Source: Comamonas sp.
GTDB taxonomy: Bacteria; Pseudomonadota; Gammaproteobacteria; Burkholderiales; Burkholderiaceae_C
Reading direction: 5' to 3'
Assembly (NCBI GenBank): GCA_015478895.1
Contig: JADMKK010000021.1
Location: 1-64,000 of the forward strand
Length of the DNA: 64,000 nt
In this document: positions 17,532 through 26,138 of the stretch, in pieces
How positions within the stretch are numbered: position 1 is the first letter of the stretch
How the letters are laid out: each line of letters begins with the position of its first letter
The notes under the pieces: model-generated
What the model was told of the DNA's origin: nothing
The model's database searches: none
What the model saw: the letters and a program-made list of their open reading frames with translations, nothing else
Position numbers and translations under genes: made by a program

Positions 17532-17783
17532 ATGTCCTCGCAACGCTCCAAACCTTCCGCCCACCCTTTGAACAACGACATGCTGGTACGCGGCGTCATC
17601 CTGGTGCTGATCGGGCTGGTGCTCATCATTGCGCCGCACTTTATGTCGGCCAGCTCCACCCGCGATCTTTTTGTTCACGCCAACATTCCCGCCTGGTTTG
17701 CCTTAGTGCTGGGCGCGGCTTTCATGGGCCAGTACGGCCTGCGCCAGTACCGAGAAAAAAAGCGCCAGCCGCCTAGAAAATAA
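17532..17783 (+). CDS. Small two-helix membrane protein
   Basis: An 83-residue protein with two hydrophobic segments (about 18-37 and 54-70) separated by a short polar loop, and a basic C-terminus (EKKRQPPRK). No family is recognised. It begins 80 bases from the divergent RbgA-like gene. The even hydrophobic pattern argues for real coding. Confidence 0.65.
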   Translation: MSSQRSKPSAHPLNNDMLVRGVILVLIGLVLIIAPHFMSASSTRDLFVHANIPAWFALVLGAAFMGQYGLRQYREKKRQPPRK

Positions 17784-17896
17784 GCATAAAAAGTGACTCC
17801 AGCCATTGTGCATCAAGGGCATATAGCTATCACTTATGCAGATGGCAAGCGAGGCACCGCCGCTTGCCGCCTTGGAGCGCGGCAGGCTGTTAAGTT

Positions 17897-17953
17897 AAAA
17901 AATTTTTCATAGCTTTATGCCGTTGTTGCACAAGGGCTTGAAGGCTATTTGAC
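17897..17953. repeat. Interspersed intergenic repeat, copy A
   Basis: Contains the core 'ATAGCT...TTGCACAAGGGCTTGAA', shared with the copy at 18915-18975. It overlaps the 3' end of the DUF938 gene. Repeats of this style are, from memory, common in Comamonadaceae genomes. Confidence 0.5.
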
Positions 17954-18583
17954 TGATATTTTTTGAAACACCAAACAGCGATTATTGGCAGGCATCTCAT
18001 GGTCGCCCACCAGTTGCAATCCATGCTGCGCGGCCAGCGCATGCACCGCTTCAAAATCCCGGATCCCACTGTCTGCATCGCGCGCCTTGAGCCAGGCGTC
18101 AAAGTTACGGTTGCTCTCGCTGGTGAACGTGCCGCCATAGTTAAACGGCCCATACACCGCAAACACCGCGCCTTGTGCCAAATGCAGGCCCAGCATTTCG
18201 AACAGCCGCTGCACCAAAGCCCAGTTCACGATGTGCAAAGTGTTGCTGGTAAAGACGGCATCGAAAGCGCCTTCTGCCGTCTCCGGCCAGTTGCCGCTGG
18301 ATAAATCCAGCGCCACGGGCAAACGCAGATTGGGCGATGGAAACTCCGCAAGCCAGGCCGCAATGCCATCGTGCAGCGCAGGCAGCTCACTGGTCTGCCA
18401 GACCAGATGCGGCAAGCGCGGCGCAAAGTACACGCTGTGCTGGCCAGTGCCGGAGCCAATCTCCAGAACATGCGTGCTGTGGGCAAAGGCGTGCTGCAGC
18501 ACATCAAAAATTGGGGCTTGGTTGTTTTCACAAGCAGGGGCAAAGGGGCGCGTCATGTGCAGCATCATGGCACAGCGATTCAT
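17945..18583 (-). CDS. DUF938-family SAM-dependent methyltransferase
   Basis: A 212-residue Rossmann-type methyltransferase of the DUF938 group. Motif I is VLEIGSGTGQHSVYFA, the N-terminal block FAPACENNQAPIFDVL is family-typical, and FNYGGTFTSESNRNFDAWLK is the characteristic late motif. The substrate is unknown. The start could instead be Met10 (MTRPFAP, at 18556), which fits the family's short N-terminus. The 3' end runs into an interspersed repeat. It is the last gene before the integron. Confidence 0.88.
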   Translation of the reverse strand: MNRCAMMLHMTRPFAPACENNQAPIFDVLQHAFAHSTHVLEIGSGTGQHSVYFAPRLPHLVWQTSELPALHDGIAAWLAEFPSPNLRLPVALDLSSGNWPETAEGAFDAVFTSNTLHIVNWALVQRLFEMLGLHLAQGAVFAVYGPFNYGGTFTSESNRNFDAWLKARDADSGIRDFEAVHALAAQHGLQLVGDHEMPANNRCLVFQKISVK

Positions 18584-18771
18584 TGCTTATTTTTGATAGC
18601 TGATTGCCTATACCTCTAATGGCCTAAATGGCTTTTTGATGCATTTTTATGGCATGCACCACAGCCAGTTTTCCGCCACCACCAAGTCACTCAAAACCAC
18701 GCGCAGCACCAAACACCCAGCGATTCAGCGCTTGAATATTCATGGGTTTGAATGAGCGGGAATAAAAGGTA

Positions 18772-18832
18772 GGCTAACGAACGAAAGTAAGCCGCCCGCC
18801 GAAGGCGGGTCGGCTTGACTGCACAGTTAGAC
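18772..18832 (-). other. Integron attC site 2 (end of cassette 2)
   Basis: On the minus strand the site runs from GTCTAAC, a perfect RYYYAAC core, to GTTAGCC. Between them AAGCCG and CGGCTT arms flank a GC-rich stem (ACCCGCC, TTC, GGCGGGC). This is the classic imperfect palindrome recognised by IntI as folded single-stranded DNA. Confidence 0.85.
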
Positions 18833-19064
18833 CCAGAAGCCAAAACGGGAAACCCCAGATTGACGACGAGCGAAAACTGCGAAAAAGCAGTGCGCCACGG
18901 AGGCGACGCACTGCTTGAAAAATGATAGCTACTAGCGCAAGCTGCACAAGGGCTAGAATCCAAAAAGGCTTGAAATAGCGCAAAACTCCAAGGCGAAGCC
19001 CGGCACAAGGCAAAAAACCCAACGGATAACCGCTTGAGAAGGTAAACGCCGGTGAATAAAACAT
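18774..19064 (-). CDS. Doubtful cassette-2 reading frame
   Basis: A 96-codon frame from ATG 19064, 33 bases past the cassette boundary and reading into attC (ending PAFGGRLTFVR), as many cassette frames do. Against it, the centre (LALVQLALVAIIFQ) is translated from a copy of the interspersed repeat, and AVRRLRGALLF is translated from a terminator-like hairpin. There is no recognisable domain. I list it because it is the only frame filling the cassette, but a noncoding cassette seems at least as likely. Confidence 0.3.
   Translation of the reverse strand: MFYSPAFTFSSGYPLGFLPCAGLRLGVLRYFKPFWILALVQLALVAIIFQAVRRLRGALLFRSFRSSSIWGFPFWLLGLTVQSSRPAFGGRLTFVR
18882..18914 (-). terminator. Terminator-like hairpin inside cassette 2
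   Basis: On the minus strand GCAGTGCG pairs with CGCACTGC around a 12-base loop and is followed by five T. This is a Rho-independent terminator form in the direction of cassette transcription. Confidence 0.6.
18915..18975. repeat. Interspersed intergenic repeat, copy C, inside cassette 2
   Basis: Shares 'ATAGCT', 'GCTGCACAAGGGCT' and flanking A/T tracts with copy A at 17897. A weaker relative containing 'TTTTTGATAGCTG' lies at about 18590-18646. Confidence 0.5.
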
Positions 19065-19090
19065 GGGCTAAATAATGCGGGTTTCTAAGC

Positions 19091-19150
19091 GGCTAACGAA
19101 AAAGCTAAGCCGACCGCCGAAGGCTGGTCGGCTTGAGCGCCGGGTTAGTA
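19091..19150 (-). other. Integron attC site 1 (end of cassette 1)
   Basis: On the minus strand TACTAAC begins the site and GTTAGCC ends it. AAGCCGACC and GGTCGGCTT form the inner arms around a GC-rich tip. It directly follows the 19175-19756 gene and is closely similar to attC2, as expected of sites in one chromosomal integron. Confidence 0.85.
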
Positions 19151-19174
19151 ATTAATTCTCCTGAGTCTATTAAT

Positions 19175-19756
19175 TTAGACATATTCTGCAGGAGGCAAAT
19201 CTCCAGACACCATCTGCGGTTTAAAAACAAATACTGACTCATACTGTTTTTTCCTAAGAATTTTTCTGTGTATGGAAAAAACCCAATTAAGGAGTGATGA
19301 GGAAGAATTATATTTGGCAACAATTTTCAACTCTTCAGTTTTAATACCCATAGGACTTCCTCCTTCGTCCGAGTATTTATTTAGATCATGACTATCAAAT
19401 CTGAATAAATGAATTAATTGACCTGGTGCCATTTGTGGTATTTCAACATCGAATATCTCACCAAGTGATTCTCTTGGGTTGTTTCGTCGCAATTCCCCGA
19501 AAATCTCAAATTCAATATTTTCAGCCCTAGAGCCACCGATATTAACAACATAAAATTGAATGAAAATATCTTGAAACCTGGTTTTTAATATTTTTGTTTT
19601 TGATCCATCAATGCCTAGAGGTAGCTCGTATTCATACTCGGGACCAAACCTATTTCTAACTTCATAATAAAATTCCAACATAGGTTTTTTTTGGTTTGAT
19701 ACAACTTGCAAACCAACTCTAATTATTCCTGCTGCTGTAGACCCTGAAATTTCCAT
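19175..19756 (-). CDS. Integron cassette 1 protein of unknown function
   Basis: A 193-residue protein without a recognised domain. It has mixed strand-like stretches (FIQFYVVNIGGSRAENIEFEIFG) and a basic C-terminal part (IHRKILRKKQYES), with no signal peptide or clear membrane helix. It is much more AT-rich than the flanking genes, as expected of acquired cassette DNA. The ATG lies 10 bases after the GTTAGAA core at 19772-19766, the normal cassette layout, and the gene ends shortly before attC1. It would be expressed leftward from a promoter in attI or intI. Function cannot be inferred. Confidence 0.8.
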   Translation of the reverse strand: MEISGSTAAGIIRVGLQVVSNQKKPMLEFYYEVRNRFGPEYEYELPLGIDGSKTKILKTRFQDIFIQFYVVNIGGSRAENIEFEIFGELRRNNPRESLGEIFDVEIPQMAPGQLIHLFRFDSHDLNKYSDEGGSPMGIKTEELKIVAKYNSSSSLLNWVFSIHRKILRKKQYESVFVFKPQMVSGDLPPAEYV

Positions 19757-19765
19757 ATCTCTTTT

Positions 19766-19887
19766 TTCTAACTAGATTTAGGTGAAAGGGATCGTAGTGA
19801 TGCCGACCATCTAATGCAATCACGTTAGTCAGGTTCTATAGGGAAACTGCCAATAGTTAACATTTAGCGCGGTCTAAAAATTGGCGG
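19766..19887 (-). other. attI: Integron attI region with cassette insertion point
   Basis: This 122-base stretch between intI and cassette 1 ends in a GTTAGAA core (19772-19766, minus strand), the junction with the first cassette. Further GTTA-like cores lie at about 19824 and 19856 on the plus strand and could be accessory integrase sites. The cassette promoter is expected here or within intI; no clear -35/-10 pair could be chosen. Confidence 0.65.
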
Positions 19888-20880
19888 ATGGATGCCTCCC
19901 CAACTCCGCCCAAATTGCTCACCCGCCTGCGGGAGCATTTACGTACGCGGCACTACAGCATTCGCACGGAAGAGGCCTATGCCGACTGGGCCAAGCGCTT
20001 TATTCTTTTTCACCACAAGCGCCACCCGCAAGACATGGGCGCGGCAGAGGTGGAGGCTTTTTTGACCCACCTAGCGGTAGATCGGCAGGTGTCTGCATCC
20101 ACGCAAAACCAGGCCAAAGCAGCGTTGCTGTATCTGTATAAGCAGGTGCTGCAGATAGAGCTACCTTGGCTCGATGAAGTAGTGCAAGCCAAGACACCGC
20201 AGCGCTTACCTGTGGTGCTCACCCCCAGCGAGGTGCGCGAGCTGCTACAGCACATGGAGGGTACCCCCAGCCTAATTTGCCACTTGCTTTATGGCACGGG
20301 CATGCGGGTACTGGAAGGGCTGCGCCTGCGCGTAAAAGACATTGAGTTTGAGCGGCGTGAGATTGTGGTGCGTGAAGGCAAAGGAAACAAAGACCGCGTG
20401 ACGGTGCTGCCTGAGAACCTGATTACGCCGCTCAAAGCCCAGCTGCAAAAGGTGCGTGCATTGCACGAAAAGGATGTGCTGGCTGGCTTTGGACGTGTGT
20501 ACTTGCCGCACGCGCTGGCGGTGAAATATCCGGAGGCTGACCGCAGCTGGCCGTGGCAGTGGGTGTTTCCCTCCCCGGTGCGTTCGCAAGATCCACGCCC
20601 AGATGCCCGCACGGGCGAGTTGTTGGAGCGCAGGCACCATGTGCTGCCTACTTCGGTGCAGCGCGCCGTGCGCGATGCGGCCCACCGCGCTGCCATTGTC
20701 AAACCGGTCAGCCCCCACGTGCTGCGCCACTCTTTTGCGACGCATTTGTTGCAAGCGGGATATGACATTCGAACGGTACAAGAGCTGCTGGGCCATGCTG
20801 ATGTCAGCACCACCATGATTTACACCCACGTGATGAACAAAGGCGGGCGCGGCATTTTGAGCCCGCTGGATGCGCTGTAA
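19888..20880 (+). CDS. intI: Integron integrase (IntI), chromosomal type
   Basis: A 330-residue tyrosine recombinase that inserts and excises gene cassettes between attI and attC. Catalytic residues are Arg140 (GTGMRVLEGLRLR), His277 and Arg280 (SPHVLRHSFATHLL), His303 (LLGHADVS) and Tyr312 (MIYTHV); the last four match IntI1 numbering as I recall it. The IntI-specific insertion is present at about 195-230 (LPHALAVKYPEADRSWPWQW). The gene is intact and points away from the cassettes, the normal arrangement. No clear LexA box was seen upstream. A terminator follows. Identification is firm. Confidence 0.96.
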   Translation: MDASPTPPKLLTRLREHLRTRHYSIRTEEAYADWAKRFILFHHKRHPQDMGAAEVEAFLTHLAVDRQVSASTQNQAKAALLYLYKQVLQIELPWLDEVVQAKTPQRLPVVLTPSEVRELLQHMEGTPSLICHLLYGTGMRVLEGLRLRVKDIEFERREIVVREGKGNKDRVTVLPENLITPLKAQLQKVRALHEKDVLAGFGRVYLPHALAVKYPEADRSWPWQWVFPSPVRSQDPRPDARTGELLERRHHVLPTSVQRAVRDAAHRAAIVKPVSPHVLRHSFATHLLQAGYDIRTVQELLGHADVSTTMIYTHVMNKGGRGILSPLDAL

Positions 20881-20926
20881 AAGCGTGCAACCGCAAAACT
20901 GCCAAACCATAGAACGCAGCCACAAA

Positions 20927-20950
20927 AAAACCGCCCGAAGGCGGTTTTGC
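20927..20950. terminator. Bidirectional terminator between intI and fumA
   Basis: AAAACCGCC and GGCGGTTTT pair around the tetraloop CGAA, with A and T tracts on either side. It serves the convergent intI and class I fumarase genes. Confidence 0.85.
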
Positions 20951-20977
20951 TTTTACGCGGAAAGCTGGAGCAGGGGC

Positions 20978-22531
20978 TTACGCGCCCGCTACGCTGATGC
21001 CCTTGAACTCACCGGTCGCAATCTTTTCCTTCCAGACCGCTGGGCCAGTGATGTGGGCGCTGGTGCCGCCCGAGTCCACGGCCACAGTCACGGGCATGTC
21101 GACCACGTCAAATTCGTAAATGGCTTCCATGCCCAGGTCTTCAAAGCCCACCACCTTGGCGTGCTTGATGGCCTTGGAGACCAGGTAGGCAGCGCCGCCC
21201 ACGGCCATCAGGTAGGCGCTTTGGTGCTTTTTGATGGCTTCGATGGCAACAGGGCCGCGCTCGGACTTGCCGATCATGGAGATCAAACCCGTTTCGGCCA
21301 GCATCATCTCGGTGAACTTGTCCATGCGGGTGGCGGTAGTGGGGCCGGCGGGGCCAACGGCTTCGTCACGCACAGGATCGACCGGGCCGACGTAGTAAAT
21401 CACGCGGTTGGTGAAGTCCACGGGCAGCTTTTCGCCCTTGGCCAGCATGTCTTGAATGCGCTTGTGGGCGGCGTCACGGCCTGTCAGCATCTTGCCATTG
21501 AGCAAGATGGTGTCGCCGGGCTTCCAGCTGGCGACTTCTTCCTTGGTCAGGGTGTTGAGATCGACACGCTTGGACTTGTTGTAGTCGGGTGCCCAGTCGA
21601 TCTTGGGCCAGGTATCCAGCGATGGTGGGTCCAGGTACACGGGGCCGCTGCCGTCCATCACAAAGTGGGCGTGGCGGGTGGCGGCGCAGTTGGGGATCAT
21701 GGCCACGGGCTTGCTGGCCGCGTGCGTGGGGTACATGTTGATCTTGACGTCCAGCACCGTGGTCAGGCCGCCCAGGCCTTGGGCGCCAATGCCCAAGGCA
21801 TTGATTTTTTCGAACAGCTCCAGGCGCAGCTTTTCCACGTCATCCAGCTCGGCACCGCTGGCAGCTTTTTGCTGCAGCTCGTACATGTTCAAGTCTTCCA
21901 TCAGGCTTTCTTTGGCCAGCAAGACGGCTTTTTCTGCCGTGCCACCAATGCCGATGCCGATCATGCCGGGTGGGCACCAGCCTGCGCCCATTTCTGGGAT
22001 GGTCTTCAAAACCCAGTCCACGATGGAATCGCTGGGGTTCATCATGATCATCTTGGACTTGTTCTCAGAGCCGCCGCCCTTGGCCGCCACGGTCACTTCC
22101 ACGGTGTTGCCGGGCACTATCTGCACGTTGATGACGGCAGGCGTGTTGTCCTTGGTGTTCTTGCGCTTGAAGTGCGGATCAGCCACCACGGAGGCGCGCA
22201 GCGTGTTGTCGGGGTGGTTATAGCCACGGCGCACGCCTTCGTTGATGGCGTCTTCCAGGCCCATGGTGAAGCCGTCCCACTTCACATCCATGCCTACCTT
22301 CAGAAACACGTTGACGATGCCGGTGTCCTGGCAGATGGGGCGCTGGCCGGTGGCGCTCATCTTGGAGTTGGTCAGGATTTGCGCCATCGCATCCTTGGCC
22401 GCAGGGCTTTGCTCACGCTCATAGGCGCGGGCCAGGTGCTGGATGAAATCCGGCGTGTGGTAGTAGCTGATGTACTGGAGGGCACCTGCGACGGAGTCGA
22501 TCAGGTCCTGCTGACGGATGGAGGTGGTCAT
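20978..22531 (-). CDS. fumA: Fumarate hydratase class I (iron-sulfur)
   Basis: A 517-residue [4Fe-4S] fumarase converting fumarate to malate in the TCA cycle. Cluster-binding cysteines fit the conserved motifs RPICQDTG (Cys67), GAGWCPPGM and IPNCAATRH. The C-terminal domain has the VGPAGPTTATRMD and DSGGTSAHITG signatures. Length matches the single-chain class I form (about 505-550). It is divergent from fumC across a 264-base region with a Fur-like box. This enzyme needs iron and is oxygen-labile, so it is the form expected when iron is plentiful. Confidence 0.95.
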   Translation of the reverse strand: MTTSIRQQDLIDSVAGALQYISYYHTPDFIQHLARAYEREQSPAAKDAMAQILTNSKMSATGQRPICQDTGIVNVFLKVGMDVKWDGFTMGLEDAINEGVRRGYNHPDNTLRASVVADPHFKRKNTKDNTPAVINVQIVPGNTVEVTVAAKGGGSENKSKMIMMNPSDSIVDWVLKTIPEMGAGWCPPGMIGIGIGGTAEKAVLLAKESLMEDLNMYELQQKAASGAELDDVEKLRLELFEKINALGIGAQGLGGLTTVLDVKINMYPTHAASKPVAMIPNCAATRHAHFVMDGSGPVYLDPPSLDTWPKIDWAPDYNKSKRVDLNTLTKEEVASWKPGDTILLNGKMLTGRDAAHKRIQDMLAKGEKLPVDFTNRVIYYVGPVDPVRDEAVGPAGPTTATRMDKFTEMMLAETGLISMIGKSERGPVAIEAIKKHQSAYLMAVGGAAYLVSKAIKHAKVVGFEDLGMEAIYEFDVVDMPVTVAVDSGGTSAHITGPAVWKEKIATGEFKGISVAGA

Positions 22532-22674
22532 CGTGGAGCTTCTCTCGGTAGTTATGGCGCCGGGTTGCGCGCAGAAAATCTGTTCGATTATCGGCGCTTC
22601 TTCGCGGGTGGGCGAGGCAAAAGCCTACAAGTCTTATAGAGGACTGCTTCACACCGAGCTGGCTATCGCGGTTA

Positions 22675-22691
22675 TTGAGAATGACTCTCAA
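22675..22691. promoter_or_regulatory. Candidate Fur box in the fumA-fumC intergenic region
   Basis: TTGAGAATGACTCTCAA is a 17-base imperfect palindrome with 6-base arms resembling the 7-1-7 Fur core (TGAnAAT-n-ATTnTCA). It lies 105 bases before fumC and 144 before fumA. Fur repression of the iron-independent fumC is known in Pseudomonas; here it is inferred. Confidence 0.5.
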
Positions 22692-22795
22692 AGACTGCGC
22701 TACGATGCTCCATCTTTCACCCATGCGGCGAAAACTTCAGGCAGCCAGACTTTGTCCAGCAACCCACGCCGCACCTGCCCCTCTGGAGCTTTGCC

Positions 22796-24187
22796 ATGTC
22801 TGATACGCGCATTGAAAAAGATACTTTTGGCCCGATTGCCGTGCCTGCCCACCAGCTTTGGGGCGCACAAACCCAGCGTTCATTACAGAACTTTGATATC
22901 AGCGGTGAAAAGCAGCCACAAGAAATGATCTTTGCGCTGGCCCAGGTGAAGAAAGCCAGCGCCACGGTGAACTGCGCGCTGGGCTTGCTGGAACGGGCCA
23001 AAGCCGATGCCATTAACACCGCTGCTGATGAAGTGCTGGCAGGTCAACACCCCGATGAGTTCCCGCTGGTGGTGTGGCAAACCGGCTCGGGCACGCAAAC
23101 CAATATGAATGTGAACGAGGTGCTGGCCAACCGGGCCAGCGAAATCCTTGGTGGTGAGCGCGGCGGAGGCCGACGCATTCACCCCAATGACGATGTGAAC
23201 AAAAGCCAGTCCAGCAACGACGTGTTCCCCACCGCCATGCATGTGGCAGCAGTAACCGCCATGGAGACAAAGCTGCTGCCTGCTATCGCCACGCTGCGCG
23301 CTACGTTACACGCCAAGAGTGAAGCGTTTGCCGATATCGTCAAAATTGGCCGCACGCATTTGCAAGATGCAACGCCCTTGACGTTGGGCCAAGAAATCTC
23401 CGGCTGGGTTGCGCAACTGGCGCACGGCGAAAAGCACATTCGCGCTGCAATGCCGCATTTGTATGAATTGGCCCTGGGCGGCACCGCTGTTGGCACGGGA
23501 CTGAACGCGCCCAGGGACTATGCAGAAGGTGTTGCTACGGAGCTTGAAAAACTGACGGGTTATCCGTTTGTGACATCGCCCAACAAATTTGAATCGTTGG
23601 CCAGTTGCGATGCACTGGTGCACGCGCACGGCGCACTCAAAACGCTGGCAGCCAGCTTGATGAAGATTGCCAACGATGTGCGCTGGTTGGCCAGCGGCCC
23701 ACGCAGCGGCCTGGGCGAAATCAGCATTCCGGAAAACGAACCTGGCTCATCGATCATGCCGGGCAAGGTCAACCCCACGCAGTCCGAAGCCGTCACCATG
23801 CTGTGCGCGCAAGTCTTTGGCAATGATGTGGCCATCAACTTTGGTGGTGCATCGGGCAACTTTGAGTTGAATGTGTTTCGCCCCATGATTGCGCACAACT
23901 TCTTGCAAAGCGTGCGTTTGCTGGCCGATGGCATGGTGAGCTTTAACGACCACTGCGCTGTGGGGATCGAGCCCAACCGCGCACGCATTGATGAACTGGT
24001 CGGCCGCTCGCTGATGCTGGTCACCGCGCTGAACCCCCACATTGGCTACGACAAGGCAGCCTTTATCGCCAAAAAAGCGCACCAAGAAGGCAGCAGCTTG
24101 CGCGATGCTGCCATTGCCAGCGGCCATGTGACGGGCGAGCAGTTTGATGCGTGGGTGGTGGCCGGGCAGATGGTGGGCAATTTATAA
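22796..24187 (+). CDS. fumC: Fumarate hydratase class II
   Basis: A 463-residue iron-free fumarase of the aspartase/fumarase superfamily. Catalytic His188 sits in [10 protein letters not shown], and the superfamily signature [11 protein letters not shown] is at residues 317-327 with the catalytic serine loop. [15 protein letters not shown] (95-109) is the first conserved region. TGGAGC lies upstream of the ATG. It provides an iron- and oxygen-tolerant backup for the class I enzyme transcribed the other way. The C-terminal [15 protein letters not shown] is standard. Confidence 0.97.
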   Translation: MSDTRIEKDTFGPIAVPAHQLWGAQTQRSLQNFDISGEKQPQEMIFALAQVKKASATVNCALGLLERAKADAINTAADEVLAGQHPDEFPLVVWQTGSGTQTNMNVNEVLANRASEILGGERGGGRRIHPNDDVNKSQSSNDVFPTAMHVAAVTAMETKLLPAIATLRATLHAKSEAFADIVKIGRTHLQDATPLTLGQEISGWVAQLAHGEKHIRAAMPHLYELALGGTAVGTGLNAPRDYAEGVATELEKLTGYPFVTSPNKFESLASCDALVHAHGALKTLAASLMKIANDVRWLASGPRSGLGEISIPENEPGSSIMPGKVNPTQSEAVTMLCAQVFGNDVAINFGGASGNFELNVFRPMIAHNFLQSVRLLADGMVSFNDHCAVGIEPNRARIDELVGRSLMLVTALNPHIGYDKAAFIAKKAHQEGSSLRDAAIASGHVTGEQFDAWVVAGQMVGNL

Positions 24188-24213
24188 GCAGATGGCAGCA
24201 GTGGGCACCGTAT

Positions 24214-25968
24214 TTATGGTGCTTGGTAGATGATTTGCCCCTCTTTGAGTGTCTGGATGACACGAATATCCTTGATCGCCATGGGATCAACGGTAAGCGG
24301 GTTGTTATCCAAAATCACCATATCGGCCAATTTTCCAACCTCTAGCGAGCCCTTCGTGGCGTGCTCACCATACTGCTCGGCAGCCCACAATGTCATGGCT
24401 TTGAGGCCCTCCAGCGCGGTAATGCGCTGGTCCGGGCCAATGGGCGCGCCACCTCGCGAAATCCGATTGACAGCGGACCACAGCATAAACATCTGGTCCA
24501 GCGGCGCAACCACCGCGTCCGTGTGGTTGGTTGGGCGCAAGCCCGCATCAATCGCATCGCGCATGGGACTGATGTACATGGCCTGCGCCTCGCCACGGTT
24601 TTTAATGTGGGCTTGGGCAAAGTAATAGGTGTGCAGTGTGTAGAAGGAAGGGCGAATTTTGTACTTTACAAACTGCCCGATCTGGTCTTTGCGCGCGAAT
24701 TGCGCGTGGATGGCAGTCACATGGCGCTGCTTGCCGAGGTCGGGGGCCGCAGCAAATTCATGCGCTGTGAGCAGGGAATCAATCGCTGCATCGCCATTGA
24801 CGTGAAAGAGCACCGGCACATCCAAGTCATACACTTGCTTGAGGGCTTGGTTGATCACCGCCTGCGAAGCAATCAACTGTCCCTTCCAATCCTTTTCACC
24901 GCCCGGCCCGCCTGTGAGGTAAGGGGTAGTAAACGCGGCGGTTCGGCCTTGCGGTGAGCCGTCGATGGTGATTTTGACCCCGCCAATTTTCACCCGCTGC
25001 TGGTACTGCCCCCAGCTTGCAACCGGAAACTGGGTGAGGGTATTTTGCAGATCGGTAATGAACGGGTAGGCAACCACATCAATGCTGTTGGCCCCGGCAG
25101 CGGCTGCGCGGTAAATGGTTTGCAACGAGCTCAGGTGCGTCGCTCCCTCTTGCGCCGTGGTGATGCCCGCTTGGGCGTACATCTGGTGTGCGGCCTTGGT
25201 GCCGTCAATCTCTTGCTGCGGTGTCAGCGGCGCGGCTTTTTCAAATACGGGCAAGAAAGCCGTTTCCATAATCAAGCCATAAGGCTCATTCGTCCCAGGC
25301 TTGCGCACGATGACGCCGCCATCGGGGGTTTTGGTGTCAGCACCAATGCCGTAGAACTTTTGTGCCAAGGTGTTGAGCACCGTGCCGTGCATCGAGACGT
25401 GATCCACGCGCACCGGGTGGTTCGGGAAAGCGCGATCGAGATCGTCCCGATTGAGCAAACGCCCCTCGGGCATCACGCTATCGTCATAGCCGTAGCCCAT
25501 GATCATTTCGCCAGGGGCAATCTTGCGCTCTATAGCGAACTGTTTTAGTGCCGCAATGATGCTGGGGACATCTTGACCTGGCCCTGCCGGTGGGGCGTAC
25601 AACTTAGCCTGATTGGCCACCGAAAGCGCATTGATGTAATGGCTGTGGGCATCAATAAAGCTGGGCATCAGCGTTTTTCCGCCAAGATTGACCACCTGGG
25701 TATGGGCCCCTTTGTGGTTTTTTTCGATGTCTGATTGCGGGCCGATTGCCAGAATTTTCCCATCCCGAATGGCCAGTGCCTGGGCGCTAGGCTGTGCGTC
25801 GTTGAGGGTAACGATATCGCCGCCCAGATAAATCATTTGCGCAGCGCCTGAAGGTAAGGCCGACGCTACCGAAAATGGCGCTTGCTGCTGCTGCGCCACC
25901 GTATTGCATCCAGCCAGTGCGGCAGCGGCCAAACCACCGATCAGCACGCGGGGAATCATCAATCTCAT
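24214..25968 (-). CDS. YtcJ-type amidohydrolase lipoprotein
   Basis: A 584-residue amidohydrolase-3 family protein. It starts with a lipoprotein signal (lipobox LAGC, Cys21), so it is exported and lipid-anchored, unusual for a family often found in the cytoplasm. The metal HxH motif is in SFIDAHSHYINAL; ITIDGSPQGRTAAFT, VLFHVNGDAAIDSLL and RPTNHTDAVVAP mark the rest of the YtcJ barrel. The C-terminus GSLEVGKLADMVILDNNP is the family's closing strand motif. The substrate is unknown. It points towards the fumC end and is probably monocistronic. Confidence 0.88.
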   Translation of the reverse strand: MRLMIPRVLIGGLAAAALAGCNTVAQQQQAPFSVASALPSGAAQMIYLGGDIVTLNDAQPSAQALAIRDGKILAIGPQSDIEKNHKGAHTQVVNLGGKTLMPSFIDAHSHYINALSVANQAKLYAPPAGPGQDVPSIIAALKQFAIERKIAPGEMIMGYGYDDSVMPEGRLLNRDDLDRAFPNHPVRVDHVSMHGTVLNTLAQKFYGIGADTKTPDGGVIVRKPGTNEPYGLIMETAFLPVFEKAAPLTPQQEIDGTKAAHQMYAQAGITTAQEGATHLSSLQTIYRAAAAGANSIDVVAYPFITDLQNTLTQFPVASWGQYQQRVKIGGVKITIDGSPQGRTAAFTTPYLTGGPGGEKDWKGQLIASQAVINQALKQVYDLDVPVLFHVNGDAAIDSLLTAHEFAAAPDLGKQRHVTAIHAQFARKDQIGQFVKYKIRPSFYTLHTYYFAQAHIKNRGEAQAMYISPMRDAIDAGLRPTNHTDAVVAPLDQMFMLWSAVNRISRGGAPIGPDQRITALEGLKAMTLWAAEQYGEHATKGSLEVGKLADMVILDNNPLTVDPMAIKDIRVIQTLKEGQIIYQAP

Positions 25969-26089
25969 GGGTGTCTCCTGTTTTTAATATGGTCCAAGCA
26001 ATCTGCCAGCCAGCCAGGGTATACCAAAGCAGACACCCATAAAGCCAAACATCCCAAGCCAGATTGCCCAGCCTTGGGGTGTTCCCACA

Positions 26090-26125
26090 AAAAAACCGCT
26101 GCGACTTGCGTCCAGCGGTTTTTTG
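26090..26125 (-). terminator. Terminator after the DUF4149-like gene
   Basis: AAAAAACCGCTG and CAGCGGTTTTTT form a 12-base stem around an 11-base loop. It closes the leftward transcript that contains greA and the membrane gene, and could work in both directions. Confidence 0.85.
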
Positions 26126-26138
26126 TTGGCCTTGAAGA

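Noticed and set aside
20870-22639. A 589-codon frame opposite the class I fumarase
   Set aside because: It is antisense to a clearly conserved enzyme and shows the same His/Gly/Val-rich shadow composition.
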